Under the pieces are notes generated by a model. It did not search any database. It had not been told where the DNA came from and was given only the letters and a program-made list of their open reading frames with translations. Shown one piece after another: positions 34,632-44,263 of a stretch of 64,000 nt of DNA. Source of the stretch: Drancourtella massiliensis (lineage in GTDB: Bacteria > Bacillota > Clostridia > Lachnospirales > Lachnospiraceae); contig NZ_JACJKH010000015.1 in NCBI RefSeq assembly GCF_016900655.1, forward strand, positions 1-64,000, written 5' to 3'. Position 1 is the stretch's first letter. Every line of letters starts with the position of its first letter. A program made the translations under genes and the position numbers.

Positions 34632-35846
34632 CTACAGATTTTTGATCCTCTCTACTGCCGCCTTTGTATTTTCGTAAGTACCGAATGCAGTCAGACGGAA
34701 ATATCCTTCTCCGCTTGGTCCGAATCCGGATCCCGGTGTTCCTACAACGCCTGCCTGTGCAAGCAGATAATCAAAGAACTCCCAGGACGTCATGTTGTCC
34801 GGTGTCTTCAGCCAGATATACGGCGAATTTACGCCTCCGGATACAGTATAGCCTGCGTCTTTCAGCCCGTCATAGATTGTCTTTGCGTTTCTCATGTAGT
34901 AGGCAATCTGCTCTTTTAACTGTGCTTTTCCTGCCTCGGAATACACTGCTTCTCCTGCTTTCTGTACGATGTACGGAGCCCCGTTGTACTTGGTTCCGTG
35001 ACGTCTTGCCCAAAGGGAGTGAAGCATCACGTCGCCGCATTTGAGATCCTTCGGGATCACTGTTGCGCCGAGACGCACTCCTGTAAATCCGGCATTTTTG
35101 GAAAAGCTGCGAAGCTCGATGGCACAGGTTCTTGCGCCTTCACACTCGTAAATCGTGTGCGGTACGTTTTCCTCGGAAATATATGCCTCGTATGCTGCAT
35201 CATAAATGATGACGGATCCGTTTTTATTTGCGTAATCTACCCACACCTGAAGCTGGTCTTTTGTGATGGCAGATCCTGTCGGATTGTTCGGGAAGCACAG
35301 ATAAATCAGATCCGGCACTTCCTTTGGAAGCTCCGGCACAAATCCGTTTTCTGCCGTACACGGCATGTAGATCACATCGCTCCAGATTTCGGACTTCGGA
35401 TCATAGGTACCGGTACGTCCTGCCATGACGTTCGTATCCACATATACCGGGTATACCGGATCGCAGACAGCGATTTTATTGTCCTGGTCAAAGATCTCCT
35501 GAATGTTTCCGGAATCTCCCTTTGCTCCGTCGGAGATAAAGATTTCGTCTGCGTAGATCTCACAGCCTCTTGCCTCATAATCATTCTTTGCCATTGCACT
35601 TCTCAGGAACTCGTATCCAAGATCCGGGGCATATCCGTGGAATGTCTCTGCGTGCGCCATTTCATCCACCGCGCTGTGAAGCGCATCGATAATCGCCGGT
35701 GCCAGCGGCTGTGTCACGTCACCGATTCCAAGCCGAATGATAGATTTGTCCGGATTTGCTTCGGTATATGCCGCTACCTTTTTTGCAATATTTGAAAAGA
35801 GATAGCTTCCTGGAAGTTTCAGATAATTTTCATTAATTTTAAACAT
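34632..35846 (-). CDS. dapL: LL-diaminopimelate aminotransferase
   Basis: A 404-residue PLP aminotransferase of class I/II. It opens with the DapL-type MFKINENYLKLPGSYLFSNIAKKVAAY, has IRLGIGDVTQPL, FPNNPTGSAIT and the PLP-lysine segment SFSKNAGFTGVRLG. DapL converts tetrahydrodipicolinate to LL-diaminopimelate in one step, using glutamate, and bypasses the succinylase/acetylase routes of lysine and peptidoglycan synthesis. AAGGAGA precedes ATG at 35846. Follows dapF by 131 bases on the same strand, the next enzyme in the pathway. Confidence 0.93.
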   Translation of the reverse strand: MFKINENYLKLPGSYLFSNIAKKVAAYTEANPDKSIIRLGIGDVTQPLAPAIIDALHSAVDEMAHAETFHGYAPDLGYEFLRSAMAKNDYEARGCEIYADEIFISDGAKGDSGNIQEIFDQDNKIAVCDPVYPVYVDTNVMAGRTGTYDPKSEIWSDVIYMPCTAENGFVPELPKEVPDLIYLCFPNNPTGSAITKDQLQVWVDYANKNGSVIIYDAAYEAYISEENVPHTIYECEGARTCAIELRSFSKNAGFTGVRLGATVIPKDLKCGDVMLHSLWARRHGTKYNGAPYIVQKAGEAVYSEAGKAQLKEQIAYYMRNAKTIYDGLKDAGYTVSGGVNSPYIWLKTPDNMTSWEFFDYLLAQAGVVGTPGSGFGPSGEGYFRLTAFGTYENTKAAVERIKNL

Positions 35847-35943
35847 ACCCTGTCTCCTTCTCTTTATTTCTTTAGTGTATTAAACTCATGCCGCGTCTAT
35901 CATAACACATTTCACGAAACACGTAAAGGAGATTTTTCAGATC

Positions 35944-35965
35944 CGTAGTACAATTTCGTACTACG
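35944..35965. terminator. Hairpin between dapF and dapL
   Basis: CGTAGTAC and GTACTACG form an 8-bp stem. T-rich sequence follows on the plus side, not on the minus side, so it is a weak terminator or a processing/regulatory hairpin for the dapF-dapL transcript. Confidence 0.4.
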
Positions 35966-35977
35966 CTTATTTTTTAT

Positions 35978-36781
35978 CTATCCGACACTTCCGGGGTACT
36001 CCCCTTCACATACAAAACGGCATCCTCCCGTCAGATACATCTGCCCGTCACTGTCCCATTCCACTTCCATCATACCTCCCGGCATTTCAATATTCACTTT
36101 CTGTTTTGTTCTTCCGCTCCGGATGGCCGCCGCTGCCGCGGCACAGGCTCCGCTTCCGCAGGAAAGGGTCTCCTTACTTCCTCTCTCCCATACGCGGATT
36201 TTCATACCGGTCTCGGAATATACCTGCACCAGCTCTACATTAATCCCGTCCGGAAAGTCCGAATGGGTACTGACAGCTTCCGCCTTTTTCATATTCCATG
36301 TTTTCCAGCTTCCCTCCTCCGGCTCCATGAAAATGACTGCATGGGGATTTCCCATGGAGACAATCATCATCTCCGTCTTCTGTCCTTCCATCGAGATCAC
36401 GTAAGGCTCCTCCTCAATAACCGGGGTGCCCATGGCCACTGTAGCCTTTCCGGAATCTTCCAGAATCCGGACCGTATGGATTCCACTGTCGGTCTCTACC
36501 GCAATCTCCTCTTTTCGTATCTTTTTATAATCATAGAGATATTTTGCCACACAGCGGACACCGTTTCCACACATTTTCCCTCTGGACCCATCCGCATTAT
36601 ACATTTCCATCCGGCAGTCTGCCATATCGGACGGACAGATCAGAATCATTCCGTCCGCTCCAACGCCAAAATGGCGGTCACTGATTTTTCTCGCCAGGGT
36701 CTGCGGATTTACGATCTGCTCTTTTTCCTGATCCACGTAGATATAATCATTGCCGCATCCCTCCATTTTTACAAAATGCAT
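35978..36781 (-). CDS. dapF: Diaminopimelate epimerase
   Basis: A 267-residue epimerase that converts LL- to meso-diaminopimelate. Both catalytic cysteines are visible: MCGNGVRC in the first half and SCGSGACAAA in the second; the opening is FVKMEGCGNDYIYVD. The family-typical start MHFVKM is ATG at 36781; a GTG at 36787 two codons upstream is closer to GGAGG and could be used instead. It works with dapL just downstream to supply lysine and peptidoglycan precursor. Confidence 0.92.
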   Translation of the reverse strand: MHFVKMEGCGNDYIYVDQEKEQIVNPQTLARKISDRHFGVGADGMILICPSDMADCRMEMYNADGSRGKMCGNGVRCVAKYLYDYKKIRKEEIAVETDSGIHTVRILEDSGKATVAMGTPVIEEEPYVISMEGQKTEMMIVSMGNPHAVIFMEPEEGSWKTWNMKKAEAVSTHSDFPDGINVELVQVYSETGMKIRVWERGSKETLSCGSGACAAAAAAIRSGRTKQKVNIEMPGGMMEVEWDSDGQMYLTGGCRFVCEGEYPGSVG

Positions 36782-36834
36782 CTGCACAAATTCCTCCTGT
36801 TGTTTTCTGGTATTGTATGAAGAAAAGCGGCATT

Positions 36835-37605
36835 TTATGTCATCCTTGGGATCTGTCTTCCTTTTACATCCATGTGATAATTGTCTCTTAGTATCATCTC
36901 CGAAACCGGAACAATCTCATATGACTTTTCCTCTATGTTTTCGATCAGTTCTTTTAATGCATCTTTTGTAAATTTTGCTTCGCTGTTCAGACGGATAATG
37001 GCTCCATTCCGGAGCTCTTCACTTTCGACCACTTCCTTGATCAGACTTCTTTTCCCATAGTTTTTCCAGTCCCGGGAATCGATTGACCAGCAGATCGTAA
37101 AAAACCCTTCCTCCGCGGCAGTCCGGATCAGTGTGTCGCTGTATCGTCCATAGGGAGGGCGGAAAAGTTCCATGGAAATCCCTTCCTCTTTAGCGGTATG
37201 TTCTGCTTCCTGCAGTTCTGCCCTGATTTCCGCGGATGTCTGTTCCGACAGATTTTCATGGCTGACTCCCATCGTTCCGATGTCATGTCCTTCCGCTTTC
37301 ATTCTTCCGACCAGATCCGGATGCTCCCGCATCCATCCGGCAGTCACAAAAAAGGTGGCGCGTATCTTCTCTTCTTTTAATATGTCCAGGATCTCCCCGG
37401 TCTTTTTGTCTCCCCAGGCTGTCTCAAAGGTCAGGGCCGCCTGTTTTTCATCCGTCTCCACAGAACAGACCGGCATTTCATGACCGTTTACGCTGTTTCC
37501 GACAGTGGTGTATTCTTTTACATACCAGATTCCGCCCGACAGCAGGAAACAGGCTGCCGCGGCAAAAAGGATGTATTTCTTCCATGCTTTTTTCTGAAAA
37601 GACAT
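36835..37605 (-). CDS. Polysaccharide deacetylase-like protein with eroded active site
   Basis: A 256-residue protein with an N-terminal transmembrane anchor (residues ~10-29) and a NodB fold (ALTFETAWGD, ATFFVTAGWMREHP, FRPPYGRYSD, ICWSIDSRDW). It is close to sporulation PdaB-like deacetylases. Key positions differ: the catalytic Asp of TFDD is Glu61 here, and the first His of the H-x3-H metal motif is Met112 (TMGVSH). It may therefore be inactive or metal-independent. ATG at 37605 has GGAG at 7 bases. Follows the YeiH gene on the same strand with a short gap. Confidence 0.8.
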   Translation of the reverse strand: MSFQKKAWKKYILFAAAACFLLSGGIWYVKEYTTVGNSVNGHEMPVCSVETDEKQAALTFETAWGDKKTGEILDILKEEKIRATFFVTAGWMREHPDLVGRMKAEGHDIGTMGVSHENLSEQTSAEIRAELQEAEHTAKEEGISMELFRPPYGRYSDTLIRTAAEEGFFTICWSIDSRDWKNYGKRSLIKEVVESEELRNGAIIRLNSEAKFTKDALKELIENIEEKSYEIVPVSEMILRDNYHMDVKGRQIPRMT

Positions 37606-37667
37606 AAAAAAACTCCGGAGCATCTATTGTTCTTATAGTATATGCTCCGAAGTTTTCTTTTACGCAT

Positions 37668-38684
37668 TTACCAGATTCCCAGAAAATGCTGTATCAGAAG
37701 GCTCACTCCCGCTATTCCGATCCAGCAGCAAAGTCCCATGAAAATCGGTTTCCCGCCTGTCTTGACCAGCTTCACCAGATTCGTATTAAACCCGATGGCC
37801 GCCATTGCCATAATAATAAAGAACTTACTCAGCTCTTTAATCGGTGCAGTCACTGTCACCGGAAGGGAAAATACTGTTGTAATGATAGAAGCGAGCACGA
37901 AAAACAGGATAAAAAACGGAAAGATCTTTTTCAGATCAAAGGTTCCGCCTGCCTGCTCTCCGTTTTTCTTTGCCTTTCGCATCTGCCAGATGGAGAGAAC
38001 CAGTGTGATTGGAATGATCGCAAGAGTCCTTGTCAATTTGACAATCGTCGCCGCATCCAGCGTATTGCTGCCGTGAATTCCATCCCATGCCGCTGCCGCC
38101 GCCGTCACGGAAGAGGTGTCATTGACCGCCGTTCCGGCAAAAAGACCGAACCCCTCATTGCTCAGTCCCAGAACGGCTCCGAGTTTCGGAAAGATCAGCG
38201 CCGCGATCACATTGAAGAGAAAAATAACAGAGATCGACTGGGCAATCTCCTCATCGTCCGCATCAATGACCGGTGCCGTCGCCGCAATGGCCGAACCGCC
38301 GCAGATACTGGACCCCACCCCGACCAGCGTCGAGATTTTGGATGGAATCCGCATGACCTTGTGAAGCACAAAGGCAATCACAAGTGAGGTGGAGATCGTC
38401 GCAATGATAATTGGAAGAGACTGGCGTCCTTTCTCCAGAATATCCGTCAGATTCATGCCGAATCCAAGCAGAATCACCGCGTACTGTAAAATCTTTTTGG
38501 ATGTAAATTTGATCCCCGGCTGAAGGGGCTCGCTCCTTTTCACTATCAGGGCAAGACACATCCCGATCAGAATCGCAAACACCGGCCCGCCGACTACCTC
38601 AAACTGTTTTCCAAGCAAAAACGCCGGAATGGAGATCAGCAGACAGAACAAAATACCTTTATAAGTTTCCTGAATTGTTTTCAT
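37668..38684 (-). CDS. YeiH family putative sulfate exporter
   Basis: A 338-residue membrane protein with about ten helices and the conserved family signature [19 protein letters not shown], followed by [13 protein letters not shown]. The YeiH/UPF0324 family is linked to sulfur metabolism and regulated by CysL-type LysR proteins in Bacillus; function as a sulfate or sulfite exporter is proposed. ATG at 38684 has GGAGATA. Divergent from a LysR regulator 119 bases away, which likely controls it. Confidence 0.85.
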   Translation of the reverse strand: MKTIQETYKGILFCLLISIPAFLLGKQFEVVGGPVFAILIGMCLALIVKRSEPLQPGIKFTSKKILQYAVILLGFGMNLTDILEKGRQSLPIIIATISTSLVIAFVLHKVMRIPSKISTLVGVGSSICGGSAIAATAPVIDADDEEIAQSISVIFLFNVIAALIFPKLGAVLGLSNEGFGLFAGTAVNDTSSVTAAAAAWDGIHGSNTLDAATIVKLTRTLAIIPITLVLSIWQMRKAKKNGEQAGGTFDLKKIFPFFILFFVLASIITTVFSLPVTVTAPIKELSKFFIIMAMAAIGFNTNLVKLVKTGGKPIFMGLCCWIGIAGVSLLIQHFLGIW

Positions 38685-38758
38685 GGTTATCTCCTCTCTT
38701 TTTATTTCTGGAAGTATCATATCAAAGGAAATGAATCATGAAAAATTATATATATTTA

Positions 38759-38770
38759 TTTATGCATAAA
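38759..38770. promoter_or_regulatory. Palindrome in the yeiH-lysR intergenic region
   Basis: TTTATGCATAAA is a perfect 12-bp palindrome between the divergent genes, 34 bases from the lysR start; it fits the T-N11-A core of LysR binding sites. The site is AT-rich and could serve both promoters. Confidence 0.5.
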
Positions 38771-38803
38771 CATATGTTATGATTAGGAAAAGGAGGCATT
38801 CTT

Positions 38804-39688
38804 ATGCTAGATTTTCGTATTTATACATTTTTGGAAGTCTGTAAATACATGAATTTTACAAAAGCCGCCGAGGCGCTTCATATCACGCAGCCTGCCGTCT
38901 CGCAGCATATCCGCTATATTGAGGAATACTATCAGACCCGTCTTTTTACATTTCAGGGAAAAAAGCCGGTTCTGACCGAGGCCGGGGAATATCTGCTCCA
39001 CGCCTTTACGACATTGAGCCATGACCAGGTCTATCTGAAAGAGCAGCTCCTTTCCATGCAGAAAAAAAAGCCGGCCCTGATCTTTGGCGCGACTCTTACA
39101 ATCGGTGAATATGTCATGCCGCGTTTTCTGATCGAATACCAGACACGGCATCCGGATACTGTCCTGACCATGATCACGGCAAACACTCACGAACTCCTCG
39201 ACCGCATCTCGGACGGAGAGATTGATTTTGCGATCGTAGAAGGCTATTTTGACAAGACCCAGTATGACTATCTGACGTTTTCCTCGGAACCGTATATTGC
39301 CGTTGCAGGAACCCCGCTTTTTGAAGACTTCCGTCCCCGCTCTCTTTCGGAGCTTCTTGATCAGAAGCTGATTGTCCGGGAGCCCGGATCCGGTACAAGG
39401 GAGATCCTTGAAAAACATCTGGAAGCCCGTAATCTTTCCATTCACGATTTTTCCGGTGTTTCCGAAATCGGGAATATTCCGGCATTGAAAGCGGTTGTCT
39501 CAGCCGGTCTTGGCATTACATTTTTGTACCGTTCCGCTGCTGAAGAAGAGCTGAAAAACGGCATACTGTTTGACGTCACGCCGGAAAATTTCTCTATCAC
39601 ACATGATTTTACTCTCATATGGCAAAAGGGAAGTATGTTTGCTTCCCGCTACCGTACTATTTTTGAAGAATGGAAGAAAAAGTTATGA
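38804..39688 (+). CDS. LysR family transcriptional regulator (CysL-like)
   Basis: A 294-residue regulator: winged-helix at 1-60 (FLEVCKYMNFTKAAEALHITQPAVSQHIRYIEEYYQTRLF) and a LysR substrate domain (about 90-290). AAGGAGGC precedes ATG at 38804. Divergent to the YeiH gene, so likely its activator, responding to a sulfur metabolite. Its stop overlaps the start of a broken YitT-like gene by 4 bases (ATGA). Confidence 0.88.
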   Translation: MLDFRIYTFLEVCKYMNFTKAAEALHITQPAVSQHIRYIEEYYQTRLFTFQGKKPVLTEAGEYLLHAFTTLSHDQVYLKEQLLSMQKKKPALIFGATLTIGEYVMPRFLIEYQTRHPDTVLTMITANTHELLDRISDGEIDFAIVEGYFDKTQYDYLTFSSEPYIAVAGTPLFEDFRPRSLSELLDQKLIVREPGSGTREILEKHLEARNLSIHDFSGVSEIGNIPALKAVVSAGLGITFLYRSAAEEELKNGILFDVTPENFSITHDFTLIWQKGSMFASRYRTIFEEWKKKL

Positions 39689-40018
39689 AACTGTCAGTTA
39701 CACGTCAAAGCATAGCACGCTGTCTGAAAATCATTCTGGGCAATTTTCTGATTACCGGAGCATATGCCTTTATTACCGTACCAAACGAGATCGTAAACGG
39801 GGGCGTTACAAGTTTTTCCATGATTCTTGGCAATTGGAAAGAAATTTTTCACAGGAACCGGATTCAGCTGTTTCTGTTATCTCATCCTGTTTTCCGTCCT
39901 GCACGGTCTGGGATATGCAATCCTGGTTCATCCGGTCATCGGCATGGTTCTGGCCGGGATCGGCTTTACTGCTCTTCAGTCGCTGACGCTGAATTGCCTT
40001 TTGAAAAGGAAAGAGTAA
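39685..40018 (+). pseudogene. Broken YitT-like membrane protein gene
   Basis: The first frame (39685 on) reads LGNFLITGAYAFITVPNEIVNGGVTSF, the N terminus of a YitT family membrane protein, and then breaks near 39835. A second frame continues with GFSCFCYLILFSVLHGLGYAIL and HPVIGMVLAGIGFTAL, the later membrane helices, ending at 40018. The size is far below the usual ~200-290 residues, so an internal deletion plus frameshift is likely. It is coupled to the LysR stop and its end overlaps the convergent phoR 3' end. Confidence 0.7.
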
Positions 40019-41312
40019 TCGCGGTTCCTTTTCCAACCTCACTGTCAGTCCGGATTTGAATGTTATGGATGACCGCTCCATGCTTGACGATGGACAGGCC
40101 AAGTCCTGTACCTCCCGTCTCCTTGGAGTGGCTCTTATCCACACGGTAGAAGCGTTCGAAGATCCGTTCCTGTTCTTCTTTCGGAATTCCGATTCCGGTA
40201 TCTTTCACAATAATCTTCGGGCCGCTTAATGTATTGCCGACCCAGACATGTACATGTCCGCCCGGCTTATTATATTTGACTGCATTTTCACACAGATTCC
40301 AGACCATCTCATCCAGAACCCGGTAAACTCCTTCATATTCCACTTTCTCCCCGCTCAGTTCCATCGAAACATGATGACGTTTGGCCATATTTTCCAGACG
40401 GATCAGAACGTCCTCGCAGATACTGTAGAGATCGACTTTTTCTTTTTCCAGTCCCACACCGCCTTCATCCAGTTTGGAAAGCTTGATGATATCCTCCACA
40501 AGCACAATCAGACGGCTTGCCTCTTTATAAATGCGTTCGGCAAATCCCGGCACATCCTCCTGCTTTACAAGCCCGCTTTTCATAATCTCCGCATAACCTG
40601 ATATGGATGTCAGCGGAGTTTTCAGCTCATGGGAAACATTGGCCGAAAACTCTTTACGCATCTGCTCATTTTTCTCTTTTTCTTTCTTCTGGTTTTCCAT
40701 GCTGAGCAGAAGCGGCGTCAGCTCTTCGTATACATCGTTATCGATCGGATGTTCCAGATCCAGCTCATTAATCGGCTGAACGAGCCGGTTTGCCACCCAC
40801 TTGGAAAGTCTCCACGCAACAATCACAAGGATCAGACCGATGCCGAACATGTAAGGAAGAATCCTTACTGCCGTACTGCTTACGCCGTCCATGGACTTCG
40901 CGACACGAAGAACCGTCCCGTCATCGAGAAGCGTGGCATAATAAAACAGCTCCTGCCCTACCGTCTCTGAGACCCTTTTGTCCTGTCCTGTTCCATTCTC
41001 AAGTGCTTCCATGACTTCTTTTCGCCGGGCATGATTCTCGTCCTTGCTGTCAATTCCGTGGGAATCATACAGTACTTTCCCGTTCTGGTCGATCTGTGTT
41101 ACCCTCGTGTCGCTATTGACATCATCCATTTCCTGCAGATAATCACTTCCCAGCAGATTGATGGCTTCCTTGATGTAGGAAGCCTCCTGCCTTGCGTCCT
41201 GCTGCATGATCCGGTATGTCTGGTTGTAGACAATCCCGATAATAAATGCATATGATGTCAGGAGCGTCAGAACAATGACAAACACCATATTTCTCTGGAT
41301 CTTGTTTCTCAT
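39966..41312 (-). CDS. phoR: Phosphate sensor histidine kinase PhoR
   Basis: A 448-residue membrane kinase: TM1 (residues ~10-30), extracellular sensor, TM2 (~150-170), then H-box VSHELKTPLTSISGYAEIM, N-box NLCENAVKYN and G boxes DTGIGIPKEEQ and GTGLGLSIV. It follows phoP by a 4-base overlap as the last gene of the phosphate regulon, so it is the PhoR of this system. Its end overlaps the broken YitT gene on the other strand. Confidence 0.88.
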   Translation of the reverse strand: MRNKIQRNMVFVIVLTLLTSYAFIIGIVYNQTYRIMQQDARQEASYIKEAINLLGSDYLQEMDDVNSDTRVTQIDQNGKVLYDSHGIDSKDENHARRKEVMEALENGTGQDKRVSETVGQELFYYATLLDDGTVLRVAKSMDGVSSTAVRILPYMFGIGLILVIVAWRLSKWVANRLVQPINELDLEHPIDNDVYEELTPLLLSMENQKKEKEKNEQMRKEFSANVSHELKTPLTSISGYAEIMKSGLVKQEDVPGFAERIYKEASRLIVLVEDIIKLSKLDEGGVGLEKEKVDLYSICEDVLIRLENMAKRHHVSMELSGEKVEYEGVYRVLDEMVWNLCENAVKYNKPGGHVHVWVGNTLSGPKIIVKDTGIGIPKEEQERIFERFYRVDKSHSKETGGTGLGLSIVKHGAVIHNIQIRTDSEVGKGTAITLSFSKGNSASATEEQ

Positions 41313-41992
41313 ACTTCCTCCTGGTCCTCCGTGATCCGGTAACCGACACCGCGTACAGTCTCGATTTCCTCTCCCGCTTTTCCAAGCTTCTGGCGCAGCG
41401 TCCGGATATGTACGTCAACTGTACGTGTCTCGCCGTCGAAATCATATCCCCAGATTTCCTCAAGAAGCCGGTCCCGTGTAAGGACAATTCCTTTATTGTG
41501 CATCAGTCTCTTGAGCATCTCGTATTCTTTCAGCGTCAGGCTGACATGTGCTCCGTCTACAAGGACCTCATGCTTCTTTTCATTCAGTACAATCGGGCCT
41601 GCCTTGAGTACTTCGATCTCTTCTTTTTTCTTCGTGCGCCGCAGGACCGCCTTGATTCTGGAAACAAGTTCCATCATTCCAAACGGTTTTGTCACATAAT
41701 CATCCGCACCGGCGTCAAGCCCTGAAACCTTGTCGTACTCTGTTCCTTTCGCCGTCACCATGATGACCGGAATGTCTTTCGTCTTTTTATTGTTTTTCAG
41801 CTTTTTGAGAATGGCCATGCCATCCTCTCCCGGCAGCATAATATCAAGTAAAATAAGCTCTGGCAGCCGTTCTGCCAAAGCTTTAAAAAACACTTCGCCG
41901 TCTTCAAATCCTTCCGCTTCCATGCCTGTACTTGATAATGTGTATACTACCAGTTCTCTAATATTCCTGTCGTCTTCTACACAAAAAATCAT
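41309..41992 (-). CDS. phoP: Phosphate response regulator PhoP/PhoB
   Basis: A 227-residue OmpR-family regulator: receiver with acidic pair (VEDD) and phosphoacceptor LLDIMLPGEDG, and C-terminal winged helix (LTLKEYEMLKRLMHNKGIVLTRDRLLEEIWGYDFDGETRTVDVHIRTLR, residues ~150-200). It binds 11-bp-spaced pho boxes; such repeats are seen before pstS. Overlaps phoU by 4 bases and phoR by 4 bases. Confidence 0.92.
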   Translation of the reverse strand: MIFCVEDDRNIRELVVYTLSSTGMEAEGFEDGEVFFKALAERLPELILLDIMLPGEDGMAILKKLKNNKKTKDIPVIMVTAKGTEYDKVSGLDAGADDYVTKPFGMMELVSRIKAVLRRTKKKEEIEVLKAGPIVLNEKKHEVLVDGAHVSLTLKEYEMLKRLMHNKGIVLTRDRLLEEIWGYDFDGETRTVDVHIRTLRQKLGKAGEEIETVRGVGYRITEDQEEV

Positions 41993-42675
41993 TTCGTTTC
42001 TCCTGAATTTCTGTTTTCATGAACTTCTGTGGCAATGCGGTGATTTCCGGTGATGGAAAACTCTACCCATTCTGCAATATTGGTTGCATGGTCTCCGATT
42101 CTTTCCAGATATTTTGCAACCATGATAAGATCTACTGCTGCTTCGCCTCCATCGCCGCCTTCTTTGGCAATATAATCGATGATTTCCTGTCTGATCTTGT
42201 CAAAAAGTCTGTCTACTTCATCATCCGCGGTCATAACCTTTTTGGCCAGCATCATATTCTGTTCTACGTATGCACGAACACTTTCTCTGACCATTTTAGC
42301 CGCTGCCTGTGCCATCACGCCAATGTCTTTATTGTTTTTTTCCACTTTCAGATCTGTGGAAAGCAGAATCTCTGCGATATCGGAAGCCTGATCTCCGATA
42401 CGTTCCATATCCGTAATCATCTTCAGAGCCGCTGAAATCTGGCGTAGATCCTTCGCCACCGGCTGCTGCTGAAGGAGCAGTCTCAGACAAAGTCTCTCAA
42501 TGTCTTTTTCCGCCTGGTCGATCTCCTCGTCAGCCAGAATCACTTCTCTGGCCTGCTCTTCTTTTCCTTCCAGAATCGCTTCTGTCGCTTTTGTGATTGC
42601 GACCTCGCAGAGCTCGCCCATTGTTGTGAGCTGCTCTTTTAATGAGTCAAGCTGCATATCGAATTTGTTTCTCAT
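41989..42675 (-). CDS. phoU: Phosphate transport regulator PhoU
   Basis: A 228-residue protein of two PhoU repeats, all helical (FDMQLDSLKEQLTTMGELCEVAITKATEAI; DMERIGDQASDIAEI; LERIGDHATNIAEW), each with the conserved ERIGD metal motif. PhoU links the Pst transporter to PhoR to keep the regulon off when phosphate is plentiful. Between pstB (2-base gap) and phoP (4-base overlap). Confidence 0.95.
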   Translation of the reverse strand: MRNKFDMQLDSLKEQLTTMGELCEVAITKATEAILEGKEEQAREVILADEEIDQAEKDIERLCLRLLLQQQPVAKDLRQISAALKMITDMERIGDQASDIAEILLSTDLKVEKNNKDIGVMAQAAAKMVRESVRAYVEQNMMLAKKVMTADDEVDRLFDKIRQEIIDYIAKEGGDGGEAAVDLIMVAKYLERIGDHATNIAEWVEFSITGNHRIATEVHENRNSGETK

Positions 42676-42677
42676 AT

Positions 42678-43430
42678 TTAGCCGAACCTCCCTGTGATAT
42701 AATCTTCTGTTCTCTTATCTGATGGTATAGAGAATAATTTTTCCGTATTATTGTACTCAATCATTTCTCCAAGCAGGAAAAATGCTGTATTATCGGAAAT
42801 TCGTACTGCCTGCTGCATGTTATGTGTTACCATAACAATAGTATAATCTTTTTTCAGATCTGCTGCAAGGTCTTCAATCTTGGAAGTAGAAATCGGGTCC
42901 AGCGCGGAGGTCGGTTCATCCATCAGAAGCACTTCCGGTTCTACTGCCAGCGCTCTTGCGATACAAAGTCTCTGCTGCTGTCCTCCGGACATGCCAAGGG
43001 CGCTTTTTTTCAGTCTGTCTTTTACTTCATCCCAGATTGCCGCGTTTCTTAAAGAACGCTCTACAATCTCATCCAGTTTTGCTTTGGAACGGATTCCGTG
43101 TGTACGTGGTCCGTAAGCCACGTTATCATAGATGCTCATCGGGAACGGGTTCGGTTTCTGGAATACCATTCCGACACGCTTCCGAAGTGTGTTGACATCC
43201 ATTGATTTTGCGTAAATATCCTGTCCATCCAGAAGAATTTTTCCGTCAATCCGACATCCTTCTACCAGATCGTTCATTCTGTTCAAGGACTTCAGAAGTG
43301 TGGATTTTCCACATCCACTAGGTCCGATGAACGCTGTAATCTTATTCGGCTCAATTTCCAGGTTGACGTTTTTCAGCGCCTGGAAAGAACCGTAAAACAA
43401 GTCCATATCTTTAATATCTATTTTACCCAT
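42678..43430 (-). CDS. pstB: Phosphate ABC transporter ATP-binding protein
   Basis: A 250-residue ATPase: Walker [10 protein letters not shown], signature [15 protein letters not shown], Walker [14 protein letters not shown]-loop VTHN, and the PstB-typical start [20 protein letters not shown]. Energises high-affinity phosphate import. Starts 1 base from pstA end. Confidence 0.96.
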   Translation of the reverse strand: MGKIDIKDMDLFYGSFQALKNVNLEIEPNKITAFIGPSGCGKSTLLKSLNRMNDLVEGCRIDGKILLDGQDIYAKSMDVNTLRKRVGMVFQKPNPFPMSIYDNVAYGPRTHGIRSKAKLDEIVERSLRNAAIWDEVKDRLKKSALGMSGGQQQRLCIARALAVEPEVLLMDEPTSALDPISTSKIEDLAADLKKDYTIVMVTHNMQQAVRISDNTAFFLLGEMIEYNNTEKLFSIPSDKRTEDYITGRFG

Positions 43431-44263
43431 TACCGTGTCCCCTTTGTAAGTTTTCTGGCCGCAAATGCAGATAATGCATTCATTGCTACTACCACTACCA
43501 ATAAGATAACTGCCGTCGCGTATGCCTGATCCATGTAAAGACCTTCACTTGACAGGTTGTACATGTGAACAGCCAGCGTACGTCCGGAAGACATCGGTGT
43601 TGCCGCAATATCCGGTACCGTTCCTGCCGTGTACATGAGCGCCGCAGTTTCTCCCATAATTCTTCCGATTGCCAGGATCACTCCTGCCATGATTCCAGGA
43701 ACCGCTGCCGGAAGTACAATTCTGAAAATTGTACGGAGCTTTCCTGCACCAAGTCCAAAGCTTCCTTCCCTGTATGTATCAGGTACTGCTTTTAATGCTT
43801 CTTCTGTCGTTCTCATAATCAGAGGCAGGATCATGATGGACATGGTGAACGCACCTGCCAGAATGGAATATCCCCATCCGAGAGCCGTAACGAAAAACAG
43901 CATACCGAAAAGTCCGTATACGATGGATGGAATTCCCTGTAATGTCTCGGTTGTCAGACGGATGATTCCGACAAACCTGTTTCCTTTTTTCGCATATTCC
44001 ACCAGGAAAATCGCGGAAAAGATTCCAAACGGAATCGCGATCACCAGTGACAGCAACGTCATGATGACAGTATTGATCAGGGCCGGCATCAAAGATGCAT
44101 TTTCCGTATTATATTCCAGTGAAAACAGTGACGGCTTCAGATTCGGAACTCCGTTGATCAGAATATACGCAAGGAGGAACAAAAGTACTGCAAATGTGAC
44201 CGCGGCTGCTGCATAAATCAGTACCCGCAATATGATACTTTCTATTTTTCTGCCTTTAGTCAT
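43430..44263 (-). CDS. pstA: Phosphate ABC transporter permease PstA
   Basis: A 277-residue permease with six hydrophobic segments and the inner-membrane loop motif [33 protein letters not shown]. Overlaps pstC by 8 bases. Forms the membrane channel with PstC. Confidence 0.94.
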   Translation of the reverse strand: MTKGRKIESIILRVLIYAAAAVTFAVLLFLLAYILINGVPNLKPSLFSLEYNTENASLMPALINTVIMTLLSLVIAIPFGIFSAIFLVEYAKKGNRFVGIIRLTTETLQGIPSIVYGLFGMLFFVTALGWGYSILAGAFTMSIMILPLIMRTTEEALKAVPDTYREGSFGLGAGKLRTIFRIVLPAAVPGIMAGVILAIGRIMGETAALMYTAGTVPDIAATPMSSGRTLAVHMYNLSSEGLYMDQAYATAVILLVVVVAMNALSAFAARKLTKGTR

